This document shows positions 9,671 through 20,866 of a stretch of 25,558 nt of DNA, in pieces. The position numbers were made by a program, and so were the translations under genes. Source of the DNA: Rhizophlyctis rosea (Eukaryota; Chytridiomycota; Chytridiomycetes; Rhizophlyctidales; Rhizophlyctidaceae); NCBI GenBank assembly GCA_027596075.1, contig JADGJC010000106.1, positions 76,510-102,067 on the forward strand, given 5' to 3'. The first letter of the stretch is position 1; each line of letters opens with the position of its first letter. The notes under the pieces are model-generated. The model had not been told where the DNA came from. It was given only the letters and a program-made list of their open reading frames with translations, and searched no databases.

Positions 9671-10499
9671 CATGGTCTACCTGCAGCCACTCCAAGCTCA
9701 CGTGGGCGGCGGCACAGTCATCAAGATGCACGGGCTTCAGTCACATCAACACGAGGGTCCTGAAGAAGTACAGAGAGCGTGAATGCCGTATGATTACCCT
9801 GCCAACAAAATCCAACCCTGCTAAGTGCATGAAAGAAAGGTTATCCTTGTAAGAATCGATTCTGAATGGCCAACTTCACTCATTCACCGTAGCATGTCGA
9901 ACGATGAATGTGCCCTCGCTCACAAAAAGCAGATCCAACTCCCTACCTATCAACGGGATGACAACTGCACGCTGTGCATATCATGATTGCATATGGATTT
10001 TCTCACATGACTTCACATGAAAGCCTCATTACTGACACAACGCTGCACTTGCCGCGCCCGAAAAGCAAGCACGCCATCCGATCTGGCAGGCAAATTGCCC
10101 AAAAAAAAGTGATGCCGAATGCAGCATATTTCACGGGCAAGGGTTCTAAGGGTTGGAATCTTTCCTCCACTCGCTAGGGCGCTTTCTGACATTCGCTCTC
10201 CATGACCCCTTGTTAATCTGAAATCCCATGCAGAAAAGAATTATGTGGTAGACTTCACAAGCATAGACGTGTGTAGAAAGCATCGCTGAGCACGCAATGC
10301 ATTTAGAGCTGGCTACTCAAAAGTCTACCGGAGTCATATTCGTGCTTCAATCCAACGTCGGCATTTTACAGCTTCAGTGTACCCTATGCCCAAGTTTCAC
10401 ATTTTCTGCGAAGTTTAGAACCCATGAAATTGGGAGCTGAGTGCCAACGTTCATCCTCCATTGATATCTGGCGATCAAAACGACGCCTCTTTGCACACG
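9671..10499. other. Intergenic, no gene recognised
   Basis: Only short frames are present. The plus-strand reading continuing from the minisatellite to 9782 is open but has no start or motif. No RNA gene, promoter or mobile-element end was seen. Confidence 0.4.
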
Positions 10500-10975
10500 C
10501 AGGAACACGCTCATGTCGGAAGAAGTACTTCCACGCTTTGCGAGATCGTTTTTGTGGGACCTGATGATTGTCAAACGAGGAATAAAGAGTGACGCATTGA
10601 CTTCTTCGACATTCACATTGATGATGCGGTTTCCGCAGCTCTTTCGATACTGCATCTTGCAGGTGCGGTGGCCCACAACTTCACAAGTTCATGATGACAC
10701 TGTTAAACTCGTCGGTAACTTCTGTTGACGTCGGCAAGTTCATCGCTTCCTGATGCAACCCAAAATGACTAGACCTGCGAGCATAATACACTGTCAAAAA
10801 CAATCGTGGCGAGTATCAATGCCAGCAATTCTTGAAGCTATTTCGATTTCTCGAGCCGTTGGTCGGATGGTATCATGGGTGTGAACTTCAATTCAGATGA
10901 TACAAAGCGGGAGAAAAAATCATCTCCACAAATGACCACCAAGAAAACAAGCCCTTTGCATTGAAGTCTTGCCAT
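10500..10975 (-). pseudogene. Degenerate duplicated unit, copy I
   Basis: This segment is colinear with 11955-12390. Two anchors show it: 10605-10640 against 12044-12079 match at 30 of 36 positions, and CCCTTTGCATTGAAGTCTTG at 10952-10971 matches the word at 12368-12388. The anchors are 347 and 324 bases apart in the two copies. On the minus strand both copies share a reading, KPHHQCECRRSQC here and RPHHQSQCRSDM there, followed by WKYFFRHERVPAC here and FKYVVVLPGIRAC there. The ancestor was therefore probably coding on that strand. Stops and small indels interrupt both. No family recognised. Confidence 0.45.
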
Positions 10976-11361
10976 GCTCACAGCTGCCCCATTTCATTGT
11001 TCGGTATTTCCATTTACAAGCATATTGAAACATTCGCCAGTTTCGCCAGGAGGCACTATGGCAACATGCTTCAGTAACGCACGACCAACATAGGAGGAGG
11101 AACAACCCCTTGGAATCCAATGATCGGCAAGAATATTTGACGATTCTTCTCCCGCAACAAGCCAGAAACATTGATGCATCTTCACACACTCTCCATCTAC
11201 CACACGTCAATATGGGATCCGCACAGAAAAAAAGAGGTGGAGAGGTTCGGCAAGAGTGGCAAGTACCGACGCCCCCACAGAAGGTGCACTGTTGAGCAGG
11301 ATAAGTACCGCAAGATGCCGAATCGGAGTCAACCAGCTTCACATTTGTACTTCCATCATTA

Positions 11362-11814
11362 ATGCAGTCAAGCCCCCACGCTCGTGGGGCGTACGGAGGT
11401 GGGTCTTCAGTGGTATCAAATAGGTCAATTACACAAATGCAAAAAGAAGTGCTCAATCTTCTGACTCGGAAAGATGCAGGACCCAGAGTACTAGTCAGTC
11501 AGCTTGGTCTGTCACGGCACATGATATGCAGCAACCCATCAAATTCTCATCGAACCATTGTCCTCTTCAGCAGCGTCCAAAGTCTGTCCTTGGCATGCGC
11601 TGCAATTTGTGTCTTAAAAAAAGCACGCTCGTCAGGTTTTCATGTCACGATGGCTCAGGACCATTGTTGGGATTGTAGTTTTTGGTTCGCGTATATGTCT
11701 CTTTCTCAATCCTTTCTGTCCTTTCTTGCAAATTGTTGTAGTGCGGGACTATTCTCCGCAAAAAGAGAAGAGGTTACCGTCCAAGTCCAGTGCTCAGCCT
11801 CGATTGGTTATTAA
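11362..11814 (+). other. Unrecognised 150-codon ORF, weak
   Basis: An ATG-to-TAA frame of 150 codons starts MQSSPHARGAYGGGSSVV and ends CSASIGY. It is one of the longer ATG-started single-exon frames between the genes. It overlaps a long minus-strand frame (10920-11456), is rich in Ser and Cys, shows no domain, and sits between two copies of a decaying repeat. I list it for completeness and think it is probably not a gene. The start lies on a near-perfect palindrome, CCCCACGCTCGTGGGG (11374-11389). Confidence 0.15.
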
Positions 11815-11954
11815 GCCATGTTTTAATCTCTTTCCTATACTCACGCCTCAAATTTTTCGCGACCTGTGGAGATCCACTTGATTGCCCTTCATCCATTCTT
11901 CCACTATGAGTTCTCATTTAGCAATCAGTATACGTGAAAACAGGCTCGTATGCC

Positions 11955-12390
11955 AGGAAGTACCACCACATATTTGAAGGTCGGTTTCCATTGGAGGGGT
12001 GGTTGACGAACATGGAGGGACAAAAAGTACAGCGCCATATCGCTTCGACATTGACTCTGATGATGTGGTCTCCACAGCTGGATTCTGTCGCTGACACACA
12101 ATTGCACGAGTGCAGAATTGGCACATCCAAAGTCAGTGTCAATCCATCGCCTCATCTGCGACCAAAAATATATCCACCAGGAGTATCCAAAGTCCCATAC
12201 TTTTTGCAGAAAATCATGGCACGTTCTGGCGCCCGCAGTTTACTCAGTTTGTTGGAGACGTGTTCAAAGTGGGAATTGGTGGTGGACTCCTTGTGGTGGA
12301 CTTCAGTGCAGATGATCGCAATTGGGAGAAGAAAATCAGCACCACAAACAACGTACCACGAAACCAACCCTTTTGCATTAGAATCTTGTA
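11955..12390 (-). pseudogene. Degenerate duplicated unit, copy II
   Basis: This is the partner of copy I, about 1.4 kb away and in the same orientation. On the minus strand several frames are open for 70 to 118 codons, among them one ending APERAMIFCKKYGTLDTPGG and one with RPHHQSQCRSDMALYF. The frame that aligns with copy I changes along its length. That is expected of a coding sequence that has accumulated indels. Small cysteine and histidine clusters hint at a zinc-binding ancestor, but the spacing fits no finger well enough to name it. Confidence 0.45.
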
Positions 12391-12787
12391 GATAATCTCC
12401 ACTATTCAACTCATAGGTTCGTATGTCCATCCCATAAACCATACGGAACTGGGAAAGCACAGAGGGCTTTCCTCCGGCAAAAATGATGCCACGGTACCAA
12501 CAGAACACGAATCATCCGGTAGTGATAGTGAATCAGTGGTGATCATAGCTCAGTGAAACCCATCCGCAATCCCTTTCGTTACGCACATTATCCTTTCACC
12601 AACCGACCAAACCACAAAAATCTCCAAATCAAGCGTTTAAGTTTTATTACTTTACAGCGCTGAGCGACCAGCCATCCCCCCCGCACAAGAAGAGGAGCCA
12701 TATACACAAATCGCCAGCCGGGGAGCCACCTCCCCCCACAAAACAACCATCTCCCACAACACCCAACCGCCAAAAACAAAGTATGCA
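12391..12787. other. 3' flank of RPS16
   Basis: This is the region downstream of the RPS16 stop codon on the minus strand. It contains an A- and C-rich plus strand with no independent gene, and presumably includes the RPS16 3'UTR and polyadenylation region. Confidence 0.4.
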
Positions 12788-13797
<1,010 letters not shown>

Positions 13798-13808
13798 GGT
13801 TCCAGCAA

Positions 13809-14014
13809 CTGTCAAAAAAGAGAATGTCATGGTAAGCATTGGCACGATATAGTGATTTTCCCACGGTCCACATTTGCCACCACCGGCCCCTCACTCCATC
13901 AATCCATCCTTCCTTCCCATCTTCCTCCCGTCAATCGTAACGTCGATGGATGAAGGGCAGGATATCTCACACACTCCCTCTACCGATGCCAAGCAATGGA
14001 TGGATAGTTCTTAC
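13809..14014 (-). other. Probable 5'UTR intron of RPS16
   Basis: On the minus strand a strong donor AGCAG|GTAAGAAC begins the intron at 14014. A strong acceptor TTTTTTGACAG ends it at 13809, only 11 bases before the ATG at 13797. The 206-nt interval contains no required coding sequence. Leader introns are common in fungal ribosomal-protein genes. This would put the transcription start upstream of 14015, near the CACGTG boxes. Confidence 0.5.
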
Positions 14015-14141
14015 CTGCTTTTGTCGGCAGATGATTTGGATGGATGGGATAACGGAAAGGGACTTGCAACGACTTTGCAAATTTCGACCACGTCTAGGGG
14101 AGTGGTCTCCCACCAGCCAGCGAGCGACCCATTTCAAAAAT

Positions 14142-14147
14142 CACGTG
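14142..14147. promoter_or_regulatory. CACGTG E-box 1 between RPS16 and RPL13
   Basis: The palindrome lies in TCACGTGACA, a Cbf1/bHLH-type site, in the shared region of two divergent ribosomal-protein genes. It is 39 bases from a second copy with the same CACGTGACA core context. Binding is inferred, not shown. Confidence 0.45.
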
Positions 14148-14180
14148 ACACTTATTCGGTCCTTCAGAGGCAATCGCTGC

Positions 14181-14186
14181 CACGTG
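14181..14186. promoter_or_regulatory. CACGTG E-box 2 between RPS16 and RPL13
   Basis: Second CACGTGACA, in the same orientation as the first. It lies about 170 bases upstream of the inferred RPS16 leader donor. An AACCCTA word, like elements of some fungal ribosomal-protein promoters, follows at about 14279-14285. Confidence 0.45.
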
Positions 14187-14325
14187 ACAGAAATTTGTGT
14201 GGGATGTGCTCGCTCTGTGCGGACGGAAGTGGTGAGAACAGCCAAGACCCCATTGCCATCCTTCCTTTCTGTTGCAGCAACCCTACGGCGCTCTCATAGT
14301 TGCGACCTCGGGAATTAAGGACAAT

Positions 14326-14843
14326 GTATGTATCGAATTGTTCATGGATGATGCTGATATTTGCGTTGGCAGGCACATGGTTCCATAGCGCGCTGATCGA
14401 TGGATGGGATGGGGGCGGATGGATGGGTGGGCAGCACGTTGTTTGTCCATGCGGATGGACATGGGATGGACATGTGGCGTGAGTCGGTTCATACATAACG
14501 ACGGTGTGGTGGCGACGGCCAGTAGTGGAGGACGGCAGGCGCGGTGCTTTGATTGGAGGGATGCTATCGTTCGGCTGCAGTCTTGGCGAGCAGTTGCGAC
14601 CTCGAAATCGACTTTGCCCACTCCTGGTCCACTTTCGGCGTAGGATAGACGAGAGACAATGCACATTGGAGATAGGCTGTGGAGGGACGGGGTGGGAAGT
14701 CGGCCCCACGGATGCGTGGAAGGGGGTTATGTAGGATTTGTTTGAGATGTGGACGAGGGTCGGCGCAATTTGGAACCATGAGCGGCCATGAAGGGACTCC
14801 TCGACTTGAAATCTGACATTTCTCTCAACCTCCAGCAGCAAAA
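14326..14843. promoter_or_regulatory. RPL13 upstream region with GGAT-type simple repeat
   Basis: Imperfect GGAT/GGATGG repeats (TGGATGGGAT, GGATGGATGGG, GGATGGACATGGGATGGACA) occupy about 14398-14475, and a similar word occurs near 14036. A GTATGT donor-like site at 14326 and an acceptor-like CAACCTCCAG just before the ATG could delimit a roughly 510-nt leader intron, but this is weaker than the RPS16 case. The long minus-strand open frame crossing here is antisense to RPL13 and is not called. Confidence 0.35.
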
Positions 14844-15744
14844 ATGAAGCACAACAACGTGTTGCCCAACCAACACTTCCGCAAGGACTGGCAACTCCAC
14901 GTCCGCACCTGGTACGTCGAAATTCATTTGTTGGAGTGGACATGGGTGTTTGGCTAACCAACTGGGGACATAGGTTCGACCAACCCGGCAAGAAGAAGTC
15001 CCGCCGTGTAGCCAGGATTAAGAAGGCCGCCCAGATTGCCCCCCGTCCCATCGATGGTCTTCTCCGCCCCGCCGTCCGTGGGCAGACCGCGAAGTACAAC
15101 CGCAAGCTCCGTGCCGGCCGTGGCTTCACCTTGGAAGAGTTGAAGGTGTGGATCAGAATTTGTTTTTGTTGGAAAATTGGGGAGATGGATTTTGGAAGGC
15201 GAAATGGTGGGAGAGAACTTCTGCTGCAGCCGAATGCTGACCGAAGTCGCTCTGTGCATTGGAATATTGTAGGAGGCCGGTATCCGCCGCCAGGAGGCTC
15301 GCACCATCGGCATTGCTGTCGACCACCGCCGCCGCAACCGCTCCACCGAGGGCTTGAACTCCAACGTCCTCCGCCTCAAGGAGTACAAGGCTAAGCTCAT
15401 CGTCTTCCCCAAGAAGGCTAACAAGCCTAAGAAGGGTGACGCCAGCGTAAGTTTTGACTTCTGTTCAATTGTGAACTGTACAGTCTCTTGGATGAACTTT
15501 GTATCTCATCTTGATGTAATCAATGCAGGCCGAGGAGGTCAAGGCCGCCACTCAACTCGCCGCCGGAGCTCTCTTCCCCATCGTCCAATCCGTCCAAGAG
15601 GACGTCTCCCGCCCCATCGGCGAGGCTCCCAAGGTCCACGCCTACGCCGCTCTCCGCAAGGCCCGTTCTGACAAGAAGCTCAAGGGTATCCGGGAGAAGA
15701 TCGCAAAGGAGAAGGCTGCTGAGGAGGCTGAGAAGAAGAAATAA
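14844..15744 (+). CDS. RPL13: 60S ribosomal protein L13 (eL13)
   Basis: Four exons encode 209 aa: 14844-14911, 14974-15145, 15273-15446 and 15529-15744. The start [17 protein letters not shown] is typical of the family. It is followed by [53 protein letters not shown] and a Lys/Ala/Glu-rich C-terminal helix ending AEEAEKKK. Eukaryotic L13 is an rRNA-binding large-subunit protein near the base of the L1 stalk. Length is normal. Junctions keep frame with good donors (GTACGT, GTGTGG, GTAAGT), intron sizes are 62, 127 and 82 nt, and no snoRNA boxes are evident in them. It diverges from RPS16, giving two ribosomal subunit genes a common upstream region. Codon use is strongly biased to C-ending codons, as expected for high expression. 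Confidence 0.97.
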
Positions 15745-18341
15745 GCGGGTGGTAGTTAGTAGGGAAGGGTGGTTGGTTTCAGTTGTAGAGCTGATTGTAA
15801 TTAGTTTATTTTGCGGGTTTGTTCCGCGAGGAAATGTGCACGCGACTTGAAAAACAGTTTTTGAGTGTGGTTTGATTTTTTGGTGTGGGCTACTGAGTGG
15901 TTGATTTCAGAATTTAGGGATGGACCTTTATCCTTTTTGTCTTGTCTATGACGGATTTGTGGCTCATAGGCTTCACGTTATTTGCTCCAGTTCAATATGA
16001 TCATATGTTGCGGGTGAATCAGGATGCTACTCTGGTCCCACTGGTGCCGTTTCACCCCCGAGTGATATGCTTCCATTTTGCCTTGATCGTCAACATTCGT
16101 TATATCATCAAGATTGCATTTTGGGGGTTTTTGGGAGTTTCAAGGTTGTCATCCAAAAAGAACCTTACGCTTGAGTGAAATTCAGCCACACACGATCGTT
16201 CGGTACAGTGCTGTGGATGGAACACGGCACAAGATGGGCACTAGCCGGACATAGTAATCATTTCATGCATTGAAATGATTCAATATAAATCAAATTCATT
16301 TGAGGGACCGGGGTGAAAAATGAACTAGCAGATCTGGGCATTCCCAAAGTCTCATTGATACACTTCATGTATGCTCAGCAAGACAATATAATGAGAGTAG
16401 GAGAATTATTTCACAGAATACATGGGTCTGGCCTCCACAATACGTCAAAGTGTCACTTTCTCGATTTGTGCCCCCAGGAAGCAACAAATCCTATCCCTTC
16501 CTGGGTGTCAGAATTCCCTGCTGATCGGCAGGGAAATTATACATAACTATATCTGTCCCATTGAAAAACACGTACTGTTGACCAAATTCCCTGCCAAAAA
16601 GTCCGGCAAACAGCGAGGAAGGGATACATTAACGTCAGTAACGTCTGTGCTGCCACAGCTGCCCTTGCAGCCATACAACCAAAGAGTCAAGTCATCATGT
16701 GGATGTTCATGCAATCACTGGTGTGTGCGTCGGATCGCAGTGATCATCAATTCTTTCTGTGCCCCTCGTCGCACTCTCCATTCCGCCATGATGTAAAGTG
16801 TGCAAAGCGGAACCACGCTTGATAGGTAATCTTCAATGAGAATGTAAGTAATGTAGCACCCACTACCTACATTACTTTATGAAGTGCTTCGTTACGGTGA
16901 AGAGTGTAAAGGCCTCCTTCCCACTGAACAGAGCAGGACGGACGCTTGGAACTGAATGAAAAGAAAAAAGTGGGGAACGTAATCAATACCACATCGGCCT
17001 TGTGCAACCGGTCAAATGAATGCTACATAGATCATGAAATGGTTAGGATCCATTACCAGTGGGTGGAAGTAGCTGCCACGAAAGCATAAAAAAACATTGA
17101 TAAACAGCGACCCAAAAATTTGGGTATCTGTTCATGAGCCACGTGCCGACAGATGGGCTGCTCTTCATTCCTCTTCATCCATGAAGTTCCTTTTGCTTCG
17201 TCGGGTTCATCCATTGGCCGCTGTACTTATCCTTCTATCCAATAATTCCAATGGCATCGCCCCTGATGGTCCTTCTTTTGCCTATTTTGACCACTCCAGT
17301 CTTGAAACCTACCGTAGCTGTTAGGATCCTAACTGGCACTTGCCAAGCACGTCAGTCATTAGATATCTTGCCTTGGATCAGCTGCGTACAGTCTGCGCAT
17401 CCATTATCATTATTACACATTCACATTCTTTTGCTCGGTCCTATGTTTCGAGTTCTTAAATGTGAGTAATGTAGCAACTTCAAACATGAACAGAAAAAAA
17501 GATCGGGTGGATCACGTCCCCACATTCCTGGACTCACACAGAACTCGAAGCCGTGGTCGGGTTCCGATTTTCCTGTCATTGGAGACTGTTGCGTTTCAGA
17601 TGTCAGTGAGAGCTGATAACGAAAAGAATAACTGATTGCCGTCTTTATAAAATGCTGCAGAAAAACAGCTAGAAACAGGGGAAGGACATTGTCCGTTCCA
17701 ACACATATATGGGATGGCAATGCATTCCATTTTACCGAGTCGACCTCAGCTTCTGGAAGTGCAGAGTGGACCATATTACAGACAAACAGAAAAAGGTACG
17801 AACACACATTTTGGACTACGTCAAGATGAAGAATCAACGGCTATGATGTTGCCAGTTGCAATGATTGCAGTCTTCTTATGGCAACCTTTGGGACTCCTGT
17901 AGCCTTTTCGCCCAGATACTCCAAATGGAAATGACGTTAGCCGAGAATGCAGGCGATGTGACTCTAATCATACAAGTGCCGCTGCCACTGCTCCTGTTCC
18001 GTAAAGTGCGTCACTGGAGCAGCTAGGATAGGAGCGAACGGTTTCGGGCCTTGCTGTGCTCAAAACCTTTAAATGAATTGCTGGTGGTGTCGGTCGGGCA
18101 GTGGGCATGGGGTAGAAAGGATTCCAAAGACATGCTGAGACATGTCAAAGCGAGGGGGAAGTTGGCGATCGATCCAACTCCTCAGCGCCGAGATGACATC
18201 AACCACCAGCTGCGGAGACCAGGGTCGATCGTCACACAGAACTTTGCGACTGACCCGGCGAAATTTCCCTCCTGCATGTCTTTCCTTCCACCATCCTCCC
18301 ACAACTCCCATCCCATCTCCTCAATTCAGAAAACAATCACA
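15745..18341. other. Gene-poor intergenic region
   Basis: About 2.6 kb without a supported gene. The first part is the RPL13 3' flank. The 17421-17837 minus-strand frame is 138 codons from a non-ATG start and 117 from its first good ATG. It has a hydrophobic patch (VLPLFLAVFLQHFIK) but no motif, and I leave it uncalled. A strong inverted repeat is listed separately. The last 300 bases are the presumptive promoter and leader of the Alr4036-type gene. Confidence 0.4.
16846..16877. repeat. Perfect 11-bp inverted repeat
   Basis: AAGTAATGTAG at 16846-16856 and its exact complement CTACATTACTT at 16867-16877 flank a 10-base spacer CACCCACTAC. Transcribed, this gives an 11-bp stem. The half-word GTAATGTAGCA occurs again at about 17466-17476. 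No T run follows, so it is not an obvious terminator. Confidence 0.7.
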
Positions 18342-19172
18342 ATGGCACCCGCCTGGAAACCCATCTTCCAAGAATCTCTCTCGAAAAGCACATCAATGAG
18401 TACGCGTCCTGTGTCCCACCCTTCCCCCCTATTCCCCAACTGAACTGTTCAACCTCCAGCGGCGAAATGGCCCCAACTAGCAACCGTAACTCCCCAAAAC
18501 ACTCCCCGAGTCCGAACACTAGCATTCCGCGGCTTCATCAACGACACCATCCCTGATGCCGACGAAGACGAAGTGGGTTCTGTCTTGGTGTTCACAACAG
18601 ATGCAAGGAGTCGGAAGGTCAGGGAAATTCAGCAGAATAATGCTGGAGAGTTGTGTTTGTGAGTATGCCTGGAGTTAAACGCATATGCTGTCCACTTTGA
18701 AAACTGGCAAACGATCAATTTGAGCTGATCCCCCATGCCCATCCCTCCCTCAACAACCAGCTACTTCCCAGAAACCCGCGACCAATTCCGCCTAACGGGC
18801 ACAATCCACCTCCTCCTCCCCTCCTCCTCCACCTCACCAACCCCCCCACTCCCCTACTCGACCTCCATAACAACAAACTGGCACGACCTCCGCCACCAAC
18901 AATACACATCCCTCTCCCCCTCCGCCCGCGCCCAGTTCCTCTGGCCACAACCAGGTGACCCAAAGCCCCAACTCACCAAGGACTCCTTCCCGACGTCCCT
19001 AGATCTCGACGATGGAGACGCCGCTAATGCTGCATTTGATTCCAACTTTGCACTATTGTGTGTGAAGGTTGATAGGGCTGAGCGGTTGGAGTTGGGTGAG
19101 AAGCCTAATCTGAGGACGGTGTACGAGCTGGGGGAGGGTGAGAATTGGAGTGTGAAGGAGATCAATCCTTGA
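18342..19172 (+). CDS. Alr4036-family pyridoxamine 5'-phosphate oxidase-like FMN-binding protein
   Basis: Three exons (18342-18399, 18460-18658, 18761-19172) encode 222 aa, starting MAPAWKPIFQESL in an ACAATGG context. The split-barrel flavin-binding fold is indicated by successive family motifs. These are a short N-terminal W-x-P segment, LATVTPQNTPRVRTLAFRGF, VFTTDARSRKVREI, the signature LCFYFPETRDQFRLTG, SARAQFLWPQPG, and a C-terminal NFALLCVKVDRAERLELG. Members of this eukaryotic and cyanobacterial group resemble pyridoxamine-phosphate oxidase and bind FMN, but most lack a demonstrated substrate, so the reaction is unknown. Introns are 60 and 102 nt with frame-keeping junctions. The gene converges on the FYR gene with only 208 bases between stop codons. 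A proline/serine insertion (SSSTSPTPPLPYS) sits after the flavin motif. Family call confident, function open. Confidence 0.9.
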
Positions 19173-19380
19173 AGTGTGAATACTACAAGATGTCCTTGGC
19201 ACAAAAAGACAGAATCGAACGGACTTGATGTTATGGAGTAGCTCCTTTGCGAGGAAAATGGTCATGTGCGATGACTCAATAATCCATTGTCGATCTCATG
19301 GGAATACAGATTACCAGGATAAACCAAGACGCAACGAGTCAATCGGGTATATTTCACACACTCCATACTATTCTCCCATC
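19173..19380. terminator. Convergent 3' intergenic space
   Basis: Both neighbouring genes end into this 208-base gap, so it must hold the 3'UTRs and poly(A) signals of both, and their transcripts may overlap. No strong AATAAA is seen on either strand. Confidence 0.35.
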
Positions 19381-20866
19381 TCAATATTCACTTTCCCCAT
19401 CCTTCCCCTCCAACACATCTGCCCCTCCTCCCTCCTCCTTGCCCTCCATCTCCTCCCGCTTCCGCTTCTTCCATTCCTCCTTCCTCAATCTAGCAGCTTC
19501 CCTCTCCTTCTCCTCAGCCTCCGTCCTCATCCGTGATACCTCCTCAAACCCATCCAACCCCTCCACCATCCGCTGCATCAGCAAATCCGAAAATCCAAAG
19601 AACAAAGGGCCAGAAATACGTGTTTTGCCATGCTGTTGTTGTGCGAGTGAGTGAAAACAAATTGAGGATCGAGCCAAGAAAATTCATCGTGAGATTCAAC
19701 GATGGTAATCCGACGTTGAAATCATCCAGATAGACTGATACTTACCCGTCCCGCCAGCGCAATGCAAACATCTGTCCAAGGCTTTGTTGGTGTTGACCCG
19801 GAGTATGTAGTGCCATTCGATCCCGTAACCTATTCATGTTGATAAACAAACATACGCGGCATAATGTAAACAAAAAAGATGTTTACCGAGAACACAGGCC
19901 CCACATCACCACCATGCTCAATCTTCATCGTCCACTCCCTATCAAAATGGACCTTTGATGCTCGAAAGCCGACTGGGTATGGGTGTTTGTACATTGCCTA
20001 TATTTGGAGCCAGAAAAAAGAAATCGAGGATGTGTTGGTGAGCAACACATGCCCGCATGACGGATTTCAGCACCTATGGACATACACTTTTATGTGACCA
20101 AAATTTCTCACACCTTCCCGGATCCGTCACCAATGTCCCGATTTCCCAAATGGTCGTACGGATTGACATGAGTGATAGTGGGAATGATATGTTTGTGGAT
20201 AGACGGATTGCTGGTGCTGAGGAGGCTGGCGCGGGAGTATCTTCCTCCTTTGGTGTGATGTCGTCAAATAAGTGTGATGCGGAGGAATGAGCAGATTCGA
20301 GGGCATCGATTCGTGCTAGGGATTCGGATGTTGACTAGAAAAAGAAAGGTATTCATGAATTTGTTAGTGACTCCAACCGTTTTGCGGGTATGACAAAATA
20401 AGCGCACATGCACACCAGTTCCGGAGCGTCTCCTTTGATTCTTCTCGATGTTCGTGAGGGGGCTGGTGTAGGTATGGAAGACTTTGCTTTTGCTACTGAG
20501 GAAGTTCGTCGGCGTTTGGGCTAAGGCAAACCGTGATGAGCACCAAGGAGGAAAATCCAAAACGACAGGATCCTTTTCACACATGCGGACGGCAATGAGT
20601 ATAATAAAGGAACTTACTATATTCCCACTCTTGCCCTTCCCTCCCTCTTCTCCTGAATTCTCCTTCCCTCCACTTCCAGTGACCTCTTCAAAGACACCAA
20701 CGCCAACACCACTACCACCCAAGCCCAAAGACCTCAAAAGCGCCGCGTTGCGTTCAATGTTCTTCCGCCGTGCCGCTTCGTATTCTGTTAGACCTTCCGC
20801 CGCCTGACCGTGGGAACGATTGACCTCCGCTTCCGGTTCTGGGCTTGCTTTGGTGGGAGAAGACAT
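19381..20866 (-). CDS. FYR (FYRN + FYRC) domain nuclear protein, TBRG1-like
   Basis: Six exons, all joined in phase 0, encode 349 aa: 20866-20618, 20520-20416, 20334-20086, 19997-19887, 19829-19746 and 19632-19381. The N-terminus has a charged helix EYEAARRKNIERNAALLRSL, then a Gly-rich linker, a basic PKRRR nuclear signal (about 84-88) and SRTSRRIKGDAPE. FYRN covers about residues 178-230 (TIWEIGTLVTDPG, YKHPYPVGFRASKVHFDREW). FYRC covers about 231-295 (DVGPVFSVTGSNGTTYSG, TKPWTDVC, HGKTRISGPLFFGFSD). A Lys/Glu/Arg-rich coiled coil ends the protein. FYR modules occur in KMT2-type methyltransferases and in TBRG1; here no SET or JmjC domain follows, so it fits the stand-alone class, probably a chromatin-associated factor. 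The exon 3/4 junction uses a consensus GTATGT donor at 20085. Introns are 97, 81, 88, 57 and 113 nt. Domain call strong; cellular role inferred. Confidence 0.88.

Noticed and set aside
10920..11456. 178-codon minus-strand frame rich in cysteine
   Set aside because: It begins at a non-ATG codon, overlaps two other open frames, and its 3' part lies in the decayed duplicated unit. The cysteines do not form a recognisable spacing.
13874..14299. 141-codon plus-strand frame upstream of RPS16
   Set aside because: It begins without ATG and covers the probable RPS16 leader intron and both CACGTG boxes. No motif.
14164..15129. 321-codon open frame on the minus strand
   Set aside because: It starts and runs antisense across RPL13 exons 1-2 and the shared promoter. 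Openness follows from the biased codon use of RPL13, and the peptide is Pro/Arg/Ser-rich with no motif.
17421..17837. 138-codon minus frame with hydrophobic segment
   Set aside because: The nominal start is not ATG, no motif or splice partner is present, and the region is otherwise without gene signals.
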